From Duganella sp. SG902 (lineage in GTDB: Bacteria > Pseudomonadota > Gammaproteobacteria > Burkholderiales > Burkholderiaceae_D), in the NCBI RefSeq assembly GCF_013376005.1, contig NZ_JABMJK010000018.1, forward strand, positions 1 through 64,000: a DNA stretch of 64,000 nucleotides, given 5' to 3'. The notes beneath the pieces were generated by a model, which was given only the letters and a program-made list of their open reading frames with translations, ran no database searches and was not told the origin of the DNA. The translations under genes were made by a program, and so were the position numbers. Positions 1 to 8,885 of this stretch are shown piece after piece (the stretch's first letter is position 1; every line of letters begins with the position of its first letter).

Positions 1-2478
1 TGCCAGTACCGCGAATCCGACCTCGATTTCGTGCGGCGCCTGTTGACGGAGGAAGGGTTGGCCTGGCGCTACGAACAGCTGGAGGACGGCGTGGGTGTGG
101 TGCTGTTCGCCGACAGCAGCCAGCTCAGCGCCACGCCGGAAGACGCCAGCAGCCTGGCCGATGGCGGCATCCGCTTCCACGGCGTGCGCGCCGGCGAAGC
201 GAGCGACACCGTCCAAGCTTTGCAGGCGCGCCGCGCCGTCACCGCCTCGCTGACCACGCTGCTCAGCTACGATTACAAGGCCAAGCAGGCCGTCAACGCC
301 AGCGCGCCGTCGCGCCTGCAGTCCGGCAAACTGCCGGCGTTGGAAAGCTACGACGTGCCGGGCCAGTACGCCTACGCCAATGCCGCGCAGGCGCAGCGTT
401 ACGCCGACATCCAGATGCAAGGCCGTGAAGCTGCGGCCCAGCTGTGGCGCGGTCGCTCCACCGTGCGCACCATGGCGGCGGGCACACGCTTCACGCTCAC
501 GCAAGGACCGCTGTCGCTGGCCGATACCGCGCCCGCCTACGTGCTGCTGCGCGTGCGCAGCGTTGGCGTCAACAACCTGCCATCGCCAGCGCAGCAGGCT
601 TTGGCCGAGCTGTTCGGACCGTTGCCGGAATTGCTGGAGGAACTTGCCGTCGACGCCAGCGACGATTTTGCCCTCACCATCGCGCAGGCGCGCCAGACCG
701 GCTACGCCAACAGCTTTGAGGCCGTCGCCGCCGATGTCATCTGGAGACCACAGCTGCCGGGCAGCGATGGCCGCAGCCATCCCAAACCGACCGCGCGCGG
801 CGCGCAGAGCGCCATTGTCATCGGCGCCGACGGCCTGGCGCAGCCTTCGGGCGCGGACGAACTGTATTGCGACAAGCTGGGCCGCGTGCGCATCCGCTAC
901 CACTGGCAAGACAACGGCGACGCCACCTGCTGGGTGCGGGTGGCGCAGCGTTCGGCCGGCGGCGGCATGGGCAGCCAGTTTCTGCCGCGCATCGGCCAGG
1001 AAGTGCTGGTGCAATTCATCGAGAACGACATCGACCGGCCCATCATCATCGGCGCGCTGTACAACGGGCAGGGCGAGGGCGGTGTGGCGCCGACGCCGGG
1101 CGCGCAAAGCGGCGGCGAGGATCAGGCCCAGCGCTTCCTGCCGGCCAGCGACCACGCCGTGTCGGCGCAGGGCAATCTGGCCGGCGGCAACAGCCCGCTG
1201 TGGCATGGCGCCTCGGCCGAAAGCGCCGGCCACCGCAACGCCGCCGCGCAGTGGGGCGTACGCAGCAAGGAGTTCGGCGGCAAGGGTTATAACCAATTGC
1301 TGTTCGACGACACCGACGCCCAAGGCCGCGTGCAACTGCGCTCGACCCATGCGGCCAGCGAACTGACGCTGGGCCACCTGATTCACAGCGCCGACAACTA
1401 TCGCGGCAGCCTGCGCGGGCAGGGTGCGGAACTGCGCACCGATGCCTATGGCGCCGTGCGCGCCGGCGCCGGCCTGCTGATCAGCAGCTACAAGATCAGC
1501 CACAGCGCCGACGCGCGCGACCCCGCCGGCGACAACGCGGCCGGCATCGCGCTGCTCAAACAAGCGGTCAAGCTGGGCGAAACCTTCAACGAGGCGGCCA
1601 AAACGCACGAGACGGTGACGTTGGCCAGCCACCTCGGCGCGGCCAAGGCCAACGCCAGCACGCTGGACGACAAGGCCGCACCGCTGCAGGCGATGTTGAC
1701 GGCGGTGTCCGGCATGGTCGGCAACGCCAGCCTGGACGTGGCCAAGGCCGACGCGGCCGACAAGAAAACCGCCCCCGGCGATGATCAACTGCCGCACGCC
1801 AGCGCGCCCATCATCGCCATCAGCGGCAAGAGCGGCATCGGCGTCACGTCCGGCGCGGCGGTGCAGCTGGCGAATGGCGAAACCATTTCGCTCATGAGCG
1901 GCAACGACAGCCAGTTCATGGTCGGCGGCCAACTGCGCGCACACAGCGGCCAGGCCATCGGCGTGCTGGGCGGCGCGGTGAAAGCGGGCGAGGACAACCT
2001 CGGCCTCCAACTGATCGCCGCCAAGGACGCCATCGACATCCAGGCGCAGGCCGACACGCTCAAGGTGCAGGCGCGCGACGAAGTCAGCATCATCAGCGCC
2101 AATGGCGAAGTGGACTGGGCGGCCGCCAAGCGCATCAGCCTGTCCACGGCCGGCGGCGCCAACATCACCATCGACGGCGGCAACATCACGGTGCAGTGCC
2201 CGGGGAAGTTGACCGTTCATGCCGGTAAGAAGAATTTTGGTGGCGCGGCCAGTTTGAGCGCGGAAATGCCTTCGTTGCCACGCGGGACACTGGCGTTTGA
2301 TGAAAAGTTCCAACTGCTGGATTCCGCTGGCGATCCTATCAAGAACATGCGCTACGCCATCCTCAAAGATGACGGCGGGCGTATTGAAGGTGTCACGGAC
2401 GGCGAAGGCCGAATTCCACTGCAGAGCGGCTTCAGGCCGGAGAACTTACAGATCGTTATTCTAGGTCTTGCTAAATAA
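1..2478 (+). CDS. vgrG: Type VI secretion spike protein VgrG, 5' end outside the window
   Basis: VgrG forms the trimeric tip of the type VI secretion needle and carries effectors into target cells. The reading frame is already open at base 1 and begins with the conserved QYRESDLDF stretch of the gp27-like region, so about 150 N-terminal residues lie upstream. The gp5-like OB-fold (motifs such as GDATCWVRVAQ and IGQEVLVQF) is near bases 880-1070, followed by a DUF2345-type beta-helix with repeated short strands up to about 2220. The last ~80 codons form a separate small domain (FDEKFQLLDSAGDP, GVTDGEGRIPL) resembling the transthyretin-like tail by which some VgrGs hold a lipase effector. The stop lies 9 bases before the effector ATG. 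Base composition drops within this tail, so the tail may have travelled with the effector. Confidence 0.93.
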   Translation, partial: CQYRESDLDFVRRLLTEEGLAWRYEQLEDGVGVVLFADSSQLSATPEDASSLADGGIRFHGVRAGEASDTVQALQARRAVTASLTTLLSYDYKAKQAVNASAPSRLQSGKLPALESYDVPGQYAYANAAQAQRYADIQMQGREAAAQLWRGRSTVRTMAAGTRFTLTQGPLSLADTAPAYVLLRVRSVGVNNLPSPAQQALAELFGPLPELLEELAVDASDDFALTIAQARQTGYANSFEAVAADVIWRPQLPGSDGRSHPKPTARGAQSAIVIGADGLAQPSGADELYCDKLGRVRIRYHWQDNGDATCWVRVAQRSAGGGMGSQFLPRIGQEVLVQFIENDIDRPIIIGALYNGQGEGGVAPTPGAQSGGEDQAQRFLPASDHAVSAQGNLAGGNSPLWHGASAESAGHRNAAAQWGVRSKEFGGKGYNQLLFDDTDAQGRVQLRSTHAASELTLGHLIHSADNYRGSLRGQGAELRTDAYGAVRAGAGLLISSYKISHSADARDPAGDNAAGIALLKQAVKLGETFNEAAKTHETVTLASHLGAAKANASTLDDKAAPLQAMLTAVSGMVGNASLDVAKADAADKKTAPGDDQLPHASAPIIAISGKSGIGVTSGAAVQLANGETISLMSGNDSQFMVGGQLRAHSGQAIGVLGGAVKAGEDNLGLQLIAAKDAIDIQAQADTLKVQARDEVSIISANGEVDWAAAKRISLSTAGGANITIDGGNITVQCPGKLTVHAGKKNFGGAASLSAEMPSLPRGTLAFDEKFQLLDSAGDPIKNMRYAILKDDGGRIEGVTDGEGRIPLQSGFRPENLQIVILGLAK

Positions 2479-2487
2479 GGACTTGTG

Positions 2488-4206
2488 ATGTCATCAGTAC
2501 CACCCAACAGAGAGCGTGGCCAACAGGCGCGATTCGACGCCAATGGCAAACCGACCTTCGACTGGCAACTGACCGGCACCAGCTTGCTCGATACAGTCAA
2601 GCTGACTTTGCCGCCTATGGTGTCGTTGCCGATTATTTTTGTGCCGGGAATTATGGGAAGTAATTTGGCAAATTTGCGGAATGATCCGGTCTGGCTAATG
2701 AATAGCACTGGTGGGGCGCCCATCGGTTTGGCATGGAGATGGGCCACTAAAGGGCCGGGAGCACGTCAACAAGTGCTGCATCCAGACCGCACCAAGGTTT
2801 ACGTAGATGGTAATGTACCGAAGAAGTTGGTAGGCACCATAACACAGCGTCAGGTCTATAAAGATCGAGGCTGGGGCGAAGTAGGCGAGACCAGCTATCA
2901 CGAGTTCCTGCTCTGGCTCGAAAACAAAATGAATGGTGAAGGCTATAACCCGGCAAAATGGCAGGATTTTTTTTACACGTCCGTTAGTGCGTCGCCTGCA
3001 CCGGGCACCCGCCCACCCGAACCTAAGCTTTTCCCTGGCATTACGATGGAAATGAGCGGACTGCCGCGCTTTGCCGAAGAAGGACATTTTACTGCTCCTG
3101 TGATGTCGGATGACTTGCTTAAGCGCTCTAAGTGCCGCTTTCCTGTTTACGCTTGTGGCTACAATTGGCTCGCGTCCAATCAAGACGCTGCTGATCACCT
3201 AAAATCGAGGATAGAGAAAGTCATTGCAGAGAATAATAACGGCGCGTTTAAATGTCATCAGGTGATCTTGGTCACGCATTCCATGGGAGGGCTGGTAGCT
3301 CGCTGTTGTGCCCAACTTCCGGGAATGCAGGACAAAATTGCCGGCGTTGTGCACGGCGTCATGCCGGCAGTTGGTGCCGCTGTGGCTTATCGTCGCTGTA
3401 AAATCGGTATGGGAGATGAGGACTACGTCGCTGGACTGGTGATCGGTTCCACGGGGCAGGAAGTCACTGCGGTGTTTTCCCAAGCACCTGGGGCCTTGCA
3501 ATTGTTACCATCTCAAGAGTATCAGGCGCGCTGGCTGTCGATAAAAGACGCGCAGGGCAAGGGTATCCTCAATCTTCCGGCTGCTGATCCCTATGACGAA
3601 ATTTACTTAGTTAAAGATCGTTGGTGGGGTGTGGTCAGAGAAGAATGGTTATCTCCGGAAAACGGCATGCCCATTAAATGGGAGCAGTTCGTCAAAAACG
3701 TGAAGAGGGCCAAGCAGTTTCACAGTCAGATATCTGGGCGCTACCATCCTCACACGTTTGTTTATTATGGTGCGAGCGGTGGTGCGCAGTCTAGCTTCGA
3801 AAAAATCGAATGGCGCATGCGTAAAGGGCTTGAGCCCGAGCAGGGGCGAAGGCCATCTGAAAAAGAGACTACTGGGTTCACGCATCACATGGTAAGGGAG
3901 GAAGGCGAAAATAAAATATTCGTAGGAGGGGAAACGAAAATAGAGACGATGTACGGTCCAGCTGGTGGCAGCGTGGTGACTTACGATACCAGTTTCTGGG
4001 AAATCCAGTGTGGTAAGCAGGATGGGCTTGGGGATGGTACGGTCCCAGTAAGTTCTGGCGGAGCACCACGGAAGATGGGGGGCTCACATATTAAGCAACA
4101 ATTCCGTTTACAAGGTTTCGCCCATGAGCCGTCGTACAAAAATCCCACGGCTCAGCGAGTAACACATTATGCGATTACAAAAATCGCAGCGTTAGCAAAG
4201 CTATGA
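2488..4206 (+). CDS. Type VI lipase effector (Tle family, alpha/beta hydrolase)
   Basis: This 572-residue protein is a predicted phospholipase effector delivered by the adjacent VgrG. The opening IIFVPGIMGSNLANL is typical of LCAT/PGAP1-like lipases. The nucleophile elbow THSMGG places Ser265, GDGTVP supplies Asp516 and FAHEPS supplies His546, a complete predicted Ser-Asp-His triad. I chose ATG 2488 over GTG 2485 because AAGGA lies a normal distance upstream. The gene overlaps the immunity lipoprotein by 4 bases (ATGA), so the two are translationally coupled. There is no signal peptide, as expected for a VgrG-loaded cargo. Codon and base use are visibly less GC-rich than in vgrG. The Tli4-like partner suggests a Tle4-type toxin, but the exact Tle class is uncertain. 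Confidence 0.85.
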   Translation: MSSVPPNRERGQQARFDANGKPTFDWQLTGTSLLDTVKLTLPPMVSLPIIFVPGIMGSNLANLRNDPVWLMNSTGGAPIGLAWRWATKGPGARQQVLHPDRTKVYVDGNVPKKLVGTITQRQVYKDRGWGEVGETSYHEFLLWLENKMNGEGYNPAKWQDFFYTSVSASPAPGTRPPEPKLFPGITMEMSGLPRFAEEGHFTAPVMSDDLLKRSKCRFPVYACGYNWLASNQDAADHLKSRIEKVIAENNNGAFKCHQVILVTHSMGGLVARCCAQLPGMQDKIAGVVHGVMPAVGAAVAYRRCKIGMGDEDYVAGLVIGSTGQEVTAVFSQAPGALQLLPSQEYQARWLSIKDAQGKGILNLPAADPYDEIYLVKDRWWGVVREEWLSPENGMPIKWEQFVKNVKRAKQFHSQISGRYHPHTFVYYGASGGAQSSFEKIEWRMRKGLEPEQGRRPSEKETTGFTHHMVREEGENKIFVGGETKIETMYGPAGGSVVTYDTSFWEIQCGKQDGLGDGTVPVSSGGAPRKMGGSHIKQQFRLQGFAHEPSYKNPTAQRVTHYAITKIAALAKL

Positions 4207-5171
4207 AACAAACTATTCTTCTAGTGCTCGTCCTGTTAGTTGTAGGATGTGATGCGACGAAAAAAACCTCTGAAAAACTCAAAATGACTTCGGCAATGAA
4301 CACACACTGTATCGGCCATGGCCTTATCGACCTGCCCGAAGGATATGCGTCGAGTCCGGGTGCATTGGGCATCTTCGTGCCGAACCAGGATAGGGTGGCA
4401 GATGCCAGCATCGATCTGGTTGTCGAGGAAAAAACGAACCAGGCCGGCTTTGCAAAACGAGTTAAGGAGCGTCAAGTCGCACTGGCAGAGGTTAACCATG
4501 GAACCATGGACAAGCTTGTTTTATCACAGGAGACCGGTGATGGTGGCATGCTATTTCGGGTGAACGAAATCGACGATGCGTATAAGAGCGAAGTTCATTG
4601 GCTGTTACATGATCGGTACCTCGTCGCGCGCATCGATTCGTACAACAATCAGGTGAAAAGTGCGGAGGCATTGCTGCTGGAATTTAAAAGCAATGTCGAA
4701 TACATGCGGTCCGCCAAGGAACTGCCGGAAGCTTTTTGTCTTGGGGAAGTGGCTGTCAAGGGAAAGTATCGGTCGGAGTCCGCAAGTCTTGGCTATCGAA
4801 GCAACTCTTCGAAGATCTCATTTGCGTTGGACCTTGATACGTTCCGCAAAGACGATACCGAATCTTTGTTGCAGCGCGTGGGTGGCAAGGATTCCCTGCT
4901 GAGAAAATTTCAAGCCAAGGAGAAAGTGCTAAGGAAAAAGGAACTCACTGTTGCAGGTATGCGCGCTCAGGAATGGGGAGCTTCCGTCCTGCTCGGGGAT
5001 GACGACAGCGAGAAACAAGCTAGCTTTGCACTGGAAACGATGCGGCCCGTACCCTCCATCAGCGCTCCTAAAATTCATCTTGAGATGAACGCACAAGGAA
5101 GTGATGCGCAAGATGAAGAGGGATTAATCACATTATGGGACAGCGTCACCAAGACAATACGAATGCGCTGA
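4203..5171 (+). CDS. Tli4-like lipoprotein, predicted immunity to the lipase effector
   Basis: This 322-residue protein starts with MKQTILLVLVLLVVGC, a signal peptide ending in a lipobox with Cys16, so it should be lipidated and face the periplasm. The mature start (CIGHGLIDLPEGY) resembles Tli4-family immunity proteins, which block Tle phospholipases in the periplasm. Position supports this: it overlaps the lipase stop by 4 bases and is the only candidate antidote gene. Composition matches the effector rather than the flanking core genes. The effector would attack membrane phospholipids, and this protein would protect self and kin. Family assignment rests on pattern similarity and context; binding to the neighbouring lipase is inferred. 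Confidence 0.75.
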   Translation: MKQTILLVLVLLVVGCDATKKTSEKLKMTSAMNTHCIGHGLIDLPEGYASSPGALGIFVPNQDRVADASIDLVVEEKTNQAGFAKRVKERQVALAEVNHGTMDKLVLSQETGDGGMLFRVNEIDDAYKSEVHWLLHDRYLVARIDSYNNQVKSAEALLLEFKSNVEYMRSAKELPEAFCLGEVAVKGKYRSESASLGYRSNSSKISFALDLDTFRKDDTESLLQRVGGKDSLLRKFQAKEKVLRKKELTVAGMRAQEWGASVLLGDDDSEKQASFALETMRPVPSISAPKIHLEMNAQGSDAQDEEGLITLWDSVTKTIRMR

Positions 5172-5228
5172 ATAGTAATATACTCGGCCGAGTAATTTAC
5201 ATATTAGAGCCAGTGTCTGACAAATTCC

Positions 5229-5492
5229 AGCGTCACCCGTTTGTACGAATTGACGCTGGACGATAGCGCGCAGGGCGTGGGCCCGCGCGACATCATCGTG
5301 TTGTCCGCCAACGCCGCGGTCGATCTGGCCTCGCTGCTCGGTCGGCAGGCAGCGCTGGCCGTCAGCCTGGCCGACGGCAGCCGAACCCAATTCCACGGCG
5401 AAATCACGCAAGCGGCCATGCTAGGCAGCGAAGGCGGCCTGGCGTGTTCCGCCTGCGCCTGACGCCTTGGCTGTGGCTCCTATCGAAGGGAA
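5229..5492 (+). pseudogene. Frameshifted N-terminal fragment of a second vgrG
   Basis: Translation from 5229 gives SVTRLYELTL and then GRQAALAVSLADGSRTQFHG, a typical VgrG N-terminal region of about residues 20-110. At about 5440 the frame runs to a stop. A one-base shift restores the expected continuation FRLRLTPWLWLLSK to about 5492, after which VgrG similarity ends. There is no start codon in a sensible position and no downstream body. The fragment sits just after the immunity gene, where a displaced or duplicated vgrG start would lie if the cassette had been inserted by recombination between vgrG copies. Confidence 0.75.
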
Positions 5493-5662
5493 TATACCGG
5501 GCTACCTGGAGTTTGATGATTTTGGAATCGATAAGCGTACCAAGTTCTGGGAGATCAGGACGTGCGCCGATCGTCAGCATGGTTTGCGCTGTGGGCTGGG
5601 CGGTTGCCGCCAACCTCTCGGGGCGACCGCAGTCCCCAGTGAGCAAAGTAGCAAGCGAATGC

Positions 5663-5691
5663 TTGCTAAGCCACCGGCACGCCTGTAGAAT
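5663..5691 (+). promoter_or_regulatory. Candidate sigma-70 promoter upstream of a short leader
   Basis: TTGCTA (5663-5668) and TAGAAT (5686-5691) are separated by exactly 17 bases. Transcription would start near 5698 and meet the terminator at 5764-5787. The product could be a ~90-base RNA or the attenuated leader of ppiD. No tRNA cloverleaf was found in it. Confidence 0.45.
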
Positions 5692-5763
5692 CGTGCGGTA
5701 CTGATTTTTTCGGCAGACTCCGGCTTCACTTTGCAGTGCAAGTCATTGAATAAAAAGAGAATT

Positions 5764-5787
5764 GGCGAACGAGAGTTCGCCTTTTTT
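5764..5787 (+). terminator. Intrinsic terminator before ppiD
   Basis: GGCGAAC (5764-5770), loop GAGA, GTTCGCC (5775-5781), then six T. The seven-pair stem with a U tract is a textbook Rho-independent terminator, only 36 bases upstream of the ppiD start. Confidence 0.85.
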
Positions 5788-5823
5788 GCATGTGCAAGTA
5801 ATAATCATCCGAATTGGTAGACC

Positions 5824-7734
5824 ATGTTTGAATTTATTCGTACCCATCAACGCTTGATGCAAATCTTCCTGGCCATCATCATCGTGCCATCGTTTGCATT
5901 TGTCGGTATCGGCAGTTACAAGAGCTTTGGCGATGACGCCGGCACCATCGCCAAGATCGACGGCAAGCCGCTGACCCAGCTGGAATTCGACAACGCCGTG
6001 CGCAATCAGCTGGAGACCTACCGCCAGCGTCTGGGCGCGCAGTTCGACCAGAAGATGTTCGATACGCCGGAGTTCAAGCAAAACGTGCTGGATCAGCTGA
6101 TCGCCCAGCGCGCCATCGCCGCCGAGGTGATCCACGCCAACCTGAGCGTGACCGACGCCCAGCTGCAAAAAGCCATCGTCGACATGTTCGGCGGCCCGGC
6201 CAATTTCAACATGGACACCTACAAGCAGGTGCTGGCCCAGCAAGGCCTGCGCCCGGTCGACAACGACGCGCGCATGCGCCGCGAACTGGCGCTGCAACAG
6301 CTGGCCGTCGCCATCGAGGGCACCGGCTTCGCGCCGCGCTCGGTGGCCAAGTCGCTGTCGGACATCGCCGCCCAGGAACGCGAGGTGCAGGAGCTGCTGC
6401 TGCCGGTGGCCGACTTCGTGCCGCAGGTCAAGGTGACCGACGAGATGGTCAAGGCCTTCTACGACAAGAACGCCAAGCAGTTCGAGGTGCCTGAGCAGGC
6501 CAGGATCGAGTACGTGGTGTTCAACAACGACGCCGTGCTGAGCCAGGTGAGCGTGACCGACGCCGAGGTGTCGGACTACTACACCAAGAACACCGCCCAG
6601 TTCACCACGCCGGAAACCCGTCGCGCCAGCCACATCCTGATTGCCGTGAAGAAGGGCGCCAGCGCCGCCGATACCGTGGCTGCCAAGGCCAAGGCGGAAG
6701 CCATCGTGGCCGAGCTGCGCAAGAACCCGGGCGATTTCGCCAAGGTTGCCAAGGCCAAGTCGGAAGATCCTGGCTCGGCCGAGCAGGGCGGCGACCTGGG
6801 CGTGATTGAGAAGGGCTTGCTGGTGGCCCCGGTGGAGAACGCCATCAACAAGCTGAAGCAGGGCGAGATCAGCGACGCGGTGCAGTCGGAATTCGGCTTC
6901 CACGTGCTGACCGTGACCGAGCTGAAACCAGCCGTGGTCAAGCCGCTGGATGCGGTCAAGGCCGACGTGGCCGACCTGCTGAAAAAGCAGAAGGCCTCGA
7001 AGAAGTATTCGGAAATGGCCGAGACCTTCACCAACACCGTGTATGAGCAATCGGACAGCCTGAAGCCGGTCGCTGACAAGCTGGGCCTGAAGATCGAGAC
7101 CGCCGCCAATGTGTCGCGCAATCCATCGCCGGTCGCGGGCGCCGCGCCGTACAACAACGCCAAGTTCCTGGCCGCGCTGTTCTCGAATGATTCGCTGACC
7201 AGCAAGCGCAACACCGAAGCGGTGGAAACCGCGCCGAGCACTCTGGTGGCCGGCCGCATCGTGGAGTTCAAGCCTGCGACCAAGCGTCCGCTGGCCGAAG
7301 TCGATGCGCAGATCCGTCAGCGCGTGACCATGGAGGAAGCGGCCAAGCTGGCCGCCAAGGCGGGCGAAGAGAAACTGGCCGCGTTCAAGAAGTCGGGCGA
7401 TGCGACTGGTTTCGGCGCCGCCAAGCTGGTCTCGCGTTCCAAGCCTGAAGGCATCAATGGCCTGGCCATGCAGTCGATCATGAAGGCTGATACCACCAAG
7501 CTGCCAGCTTACGTGGGTGTGGATGTGCCGGGCATGGGCTACGGCCTGTACCGCATCGCCAAGGTGCAGCAGCCTGCGCAGGCCGATGAGGCGCAGCGCA
7601 AGCAGGAGGCGGAACAGATCGGCAATATCATTGCCCAGCAGGAGATGGCGCAGTATATCGAATTGCTGAAGCAGAAGGCCAAGGTGAAGATCCTGAAGCC
7701 GATCACGACGACCACCGTCACCGAAGTGAAGTAA
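5824..7734 (+). CDS. ppiD: Periplasmic folding chaperone PpiD (SurA_N and parvulin domains)
   Basis: This 636-residue, membrane-anchored protein helps newly exported proteins fold at the periplasmic exit of the Sec translocon. It starts with MFEFIRTHQRLMQIFLAIII, a short cytoplasmic tail and a single transmembrane anchor. A SurA_N-like chaperone segment follows, then a parvulin domain at about residues 265-370 (ASHILIAVKKG, GGDLGVIEKG, EFGFHVLTV), then a second degenerate chaperone-like half. The length matches beta- and gammaproteobacterial PpiD. In E. coli it follows hupB; here it follows a T6SS remnant and a terminator. It is convergent with mnmH across a REP-like hairpin. Confidence 0.95.
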   Translation: MFEFIRTHQRLMQIFLAIIIVPSFAFVGIGSYKSFGDDAGTIAKIDGKPLTQLEFDNAVRNQLETYRQRLGAQFDQKMFDTPEFKQNVLDQLIAQRAIAAEVIHANLSVTDAQLQKAIVDMFGGPANFNMDTYKQVLAQQGLRPVDNDARMRRELALQQLAVAIEGTGFAPRSVAKSLSDIAAQEREVQELLLPVADFVPQVKVTDEMVKAFYDKNAKQFEVPEQARIEYVVFNNDAVLSQVSVTDAEVSDYYTKNTAQFTTPETRRASHILIAVKKGASAADTVAAKAKAEAIVAELRKNPGDFAKVAKAKSEDPGSAEQGGDLGVIEKGLLVAPVENAINKLKQGEISDAVQSEFGFHVLTVTELKPAVVKPLDAVKADVADLLKKQKASKKYSEMAETFTNTVYEQSDSLKPVADKLGLKIETAANVSRNPSPVAGAAPYNNAKFLAALFSNDSLTSKRNTEAVETAPSTLVAGRIVEFKPATKRPLAEVDAQIRQRVTMEEAAKLAAKAGEEKLAAFKKSGDATGFGAAKLVSRSKPEGINGLAMQSIMKADTTKLPAYVGVDVPGMGYGLYRIAKVQQPAQADEAQRKQEAEQIGNIIAQQEMAQYIELLKQKAKVKILKPITTTTVTEVK

Positions 7735-7740
7735 TTCCGC

Positions 7741-7829
7741 TGTCGTTCCGGCGCAGGCCGGAACCCATGGAACATTTGCGCTAACACGGCATATGCGTTC
7801 TATGGGTTCCGGCCTGCGCCGGAACGACA
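7741..7829. repeat. REP-like double hairpin, copy 1
   Basis: Arms 7741-7773 and 7797-7829 are inverted copies with one mismatch, separated by 23 bases. Each arm carries its own small palindrome TTCCGGCGCAGGCCGGAA. It fills the gap between the convergent ppiD and mnmH genes and abuts the mnmH stop codon. Related copies lie at 10276, 47481 and 60111. Confidence 0.9.
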
Positions 7830-8885
7830 TTACGCGGTGCGTAGTTGCTGCGCGGCGGCGGCAAACGCCGCGTCGTCGATATCCTCCAACGACAGCGGCA
7901 AAGCTTGCGCGTATTTGACGAAGTTGCGGTCGATGGAGCGCAGGTAGGCCGGGTCGTAGTGCTGTTCCAGCAGTTCATCCACCAGCTCCGGCATCTGGCC
8001 AGCCTGCGACATGGCTTGCCAATGCGTGATCTTCTCGCGGCCGTGCAGCTGCGCCAGGTGTTCCAGCTGCGCGTTCAGGGTCTGCGGGCTGACCAGGAAA
8101 TGTTCGTAGTCCTCCATCAGCAGGCGCACGCGGTTGGCGCGCGACAGCGTCAGCGCGATGCAGTCCGAGGCGCGCATGGCGTCCATCAGCGCGGCCGGCA
8201 CGCGCAGGTTGCCGACCTTCTTGCTCTCCGCTTCCACAAACACCGGGCGTGCCGGATCGAAGCGGCGCAGCGCATCCCAGATGCGGGTTTCAAACGCCTT
8301 CTGGCTCGGCTGCGGTTGTGATGGCAGATGCCCCAGCACCGAACCGCGATGCGCGGCCAGCTGTTCCAGATCCAGCACTTGCGCGCCTTGCGCGGCCAGC
8401 ACTTCCAGCAGGCGGCTTTTGCCGCTGCCGGTGGTCCCGCACACCACCTTGAATTGCAGCGCCGGCGCCTGCTCCAGCGCGGCGTTCACTTCCTGCCGGA
8501 ACGCTTTGTAGCCGCCGTCCAGCTGCACCACCGGCCAGCCGATCTTGGCCAGGATGTGCGCCATCGAGCCGCTGCGGTTGCCGCCGCGCCAGCAGTACAC
8601 CAGCGGCCGCCACTCGCGCGGCTGCTCCAGCCACAGCTCCTCGATATGTTTGGCGATGTTCTTGGCGACCAGCGCCGCGCCGACTTTCTTGGCTTCAAAC
8701 GCGCCGATTTGCTTGTACATGGTGCCGACGCGGATGCGCTGCTCGTCGTCCAGCACCGGCGCGTTGATGGCGCCTGGAAGGTGGTCGAGCGCGAACTCGC
8801 CGGGGCTGCGGGCGTCGATGATGGCGTCGAAGCTGTCAAGCTGGGACAGCACCTGCTCGATGCTGAGTATTTCCGGGTACTTCAT
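7830..8885 (-). CDS. mnmH: tRNA 2-selenouridine synthase
   Basis: MnmH (SelU/YbbB) converts 2-thiouridine at the wobble position of certain tRNAs to 2-selenouridine using selenophosphate, via a geranylated intermediate. The 351-residue protein has an N-terminal rhodanese domain with the catalytic loop CWRGGNRSG (Cys98) and a C-terminal P-loop domain with GTTGSGKS near residue 150. Both are family hallmarks, and the length is typical. Its start overlaps the tesA stop by 4 bases, so the two are co-transcribed. No selD is visible in the window, so selenophosphate must be supplied from elsewhere. Confidence 0.95.
   Translation of the reverse strand: MKYPEILSIEQVLSQLDSFDAIIDARSPGEFALDHLPGAINAPVLDDEQRIRVGTMYKQIGAFEAKKVGAALVAKNIAKHIEELWLEQPREWRPLVYCWRGGNRSGSMAHILAKIGWPVVQLDGGYKAFRQEVNAALEQAPALQFKVVCGTTGSGKSRLLEVLAAQGAQVLDLEQLAAHRGSVLGHLPSQPQPSQKAFETRIWDALRRFDPARPVFVEAESKKVGNLRVPAALMDAMRASDCIALTLSRANRVRLLMEDYEHFLVSPQTLNAQLEHLAQLHGREKITHWQAMSQAGQMPELVDELLEQHYDPAYLRSIDRNFVKYAQALPLSLEDIDDAAFAAAAQQLRTA

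Larger units (their letters stand above)
5493..5823. other. Gap between the T6SS remnant and ppiD
   Basis: No gene could be supported here. Two overlapping open frames run to 5688 and 5704, but neither has a ribosome site or a recognisable product. Bases 5663-5787 contain a promoter-like pair, an uninterrupted ~90-base leader and an intrinsic terminator, annotated separately. The 36 bases between the terminator and the ppiD start hold no obvious second promoter. The stretch probably marks the right boundary of the acquired T6SS segment. Confidence 0.5.

Noticed and set aside
5467..5688. 73-codon frame after the vgrG fragment
   Set aside because: No ribosome site, no recognisable domain and a likely random frame in remnant DNA; kept only as part of the unassigned gap.
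5690..5790. Possible tRNA before ppiD as an integration site for the T6SS segment
   Set aside because: No acceptor stem, T-loop or CCA end could be folded; only one terminator hairpin is present.
7741..7829. REP-like hairpin considered as a classical intrinsic terminator
   Set aside because: Stem is long but there is no T tract on either strand. It may still stop transcription, but it is better described as a repeat element.
5743..7830. Long minus-strand frame opposite ppiD
   Set aside because: Low-complexity Leu/Gly/His/Arg product from codon bias; ppiD has clear domains on the plus strand.
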